Notes under the pieces: generated by a model | Databases searched by the model: none | Told to the model about the DNA's origin: nothing | The model's input: only the letters and a program-made list of their open reading frames with translations | Made by a program: the position numbers and the translations under genes | Part shown: positions 63,982-64,000 of the stretch, piece after piece | Position numbering within the stretch: position 1 is the first letter of the stretch | Layout: the number at the start of each line of letters is the position of its first letter | DNA from: Thalassotalea eurytherma | GTDB lineage: Bacteria > Pseudomonadota > Gammaproteobacteria > Enterobacterales > Alteromonadaceae | NCBI RefSeq assembly: GCF_030161415.1 | Contig: NZ_BSSU01000011.1 | Location: 62,001-126,000 of the forward strand | Reading direction: 5' to 3' | DNA: 64,000 bases

Positions 63982-64000
63982 AAAACTTAAAACTAAGACG

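Overview
This is a contiguous chromosomal stretch of an AT-rich marine-type gammaproteobacterium. Gene order (lptD-surA-pdxA-rsmA-apaG-apaH; amgK-murU divergent from lptD; aroQ-accB-accC; fxsA-groES-groEL; dsbD-cutA; oxyR divergent from katG), PsrA-like beta-oxidation operators and many Alteromonadales-style sensor proteins point to the order Alteromonadales, most like Colwelliaceae (Colwellia/Thalassotalea). The assignment is inferred from protein character, not from a database search. Most of the window is housekeeping. No tRNA, rRNA, CRISPR array or prophage was seen.

Layout. 1-900: N-terminal part of a chemotaxis receptor running off the left edge. 1.0-7.7 kb (minus): the envelope/ribosome-maturation operon lptD to apaH. 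7.8-10.9 kb (plus): amgK-murU cell-wall recycling genes, djlA and an acetyltransferase. 10.9-15.4 kb (minus): DUF3530 protein, rluA, rapA. 15.8-22.2 kb (plus): PIN-PhoH ATPase, an unrecognised secreted Cys-containing protein, a 42-residue small ORF and a large hybrid histidine kinase. 22.2-30.6 kb: a transglutaminase-like exported protein, an acyl-CoA dehydrogenase, a DUF2059-like protein, a decayed BaeS-like kinase, then fadB-fadA. 30.7-31.1 kb: a decayed array of palindromic repeats. 31.1-36 kb (minus): small outer-membrane-like protein, DMT transporter, acetyltransferase, manganese pyrophosphatase, a MITE, a cydB 3' relic and fbp. 36-42.4 kb: a large zinc metalloprotease, a MocR regulator with a divergent DMT transporter and a co-directional Bcr/CflA exporter, and a tiny oxidoreductase-like protein. 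42.5-44.8 kb (minus): aroQ-accB-accC. 45.0-49.7 kb (plus): a structured leader followed by a tight PstS-like protein / porin / GGDEF-EAL operon and sixA. 49.7-51.8 kb (minus): second MITE copy, fba, then a ruined uronate/alginate-type catabolic cluster (eda, kdgK and DEH-reductase-like relics). 52.1-57.9 kb: ung, dsbD-cutA, fxsA, groES-groEL. 57.9-64 kb: a hypothetical membrane-anchored protein broken at a poly-A tract, a DUF547 protein, oxyR and an exported katG.

Themes. Beta-oxidation genes (acyl-CoA dehydrogenase, fadB-fadA) share AAAC-N4-GTTT operator-like sites upstream, suggesting PsrA-type co-regulation. Oxidative stress is handled by the divergent oxyR/katG pair. Genome decay is visible at several places: the BaeS-like kinase, the cydB 3' end and the eda/kdgK/DEH-reductase cluster. 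Two copies of a 166-264 bp MITE with matching terminal inverted repeats and TA target sites each lie exactly at a stop codon. The least explained parts are the 45 kb operon (structured leader, apparent non-ATG start, complete GGDEF+EAL protein), the A8 frameshift at 58.03 kb and the MITE family.
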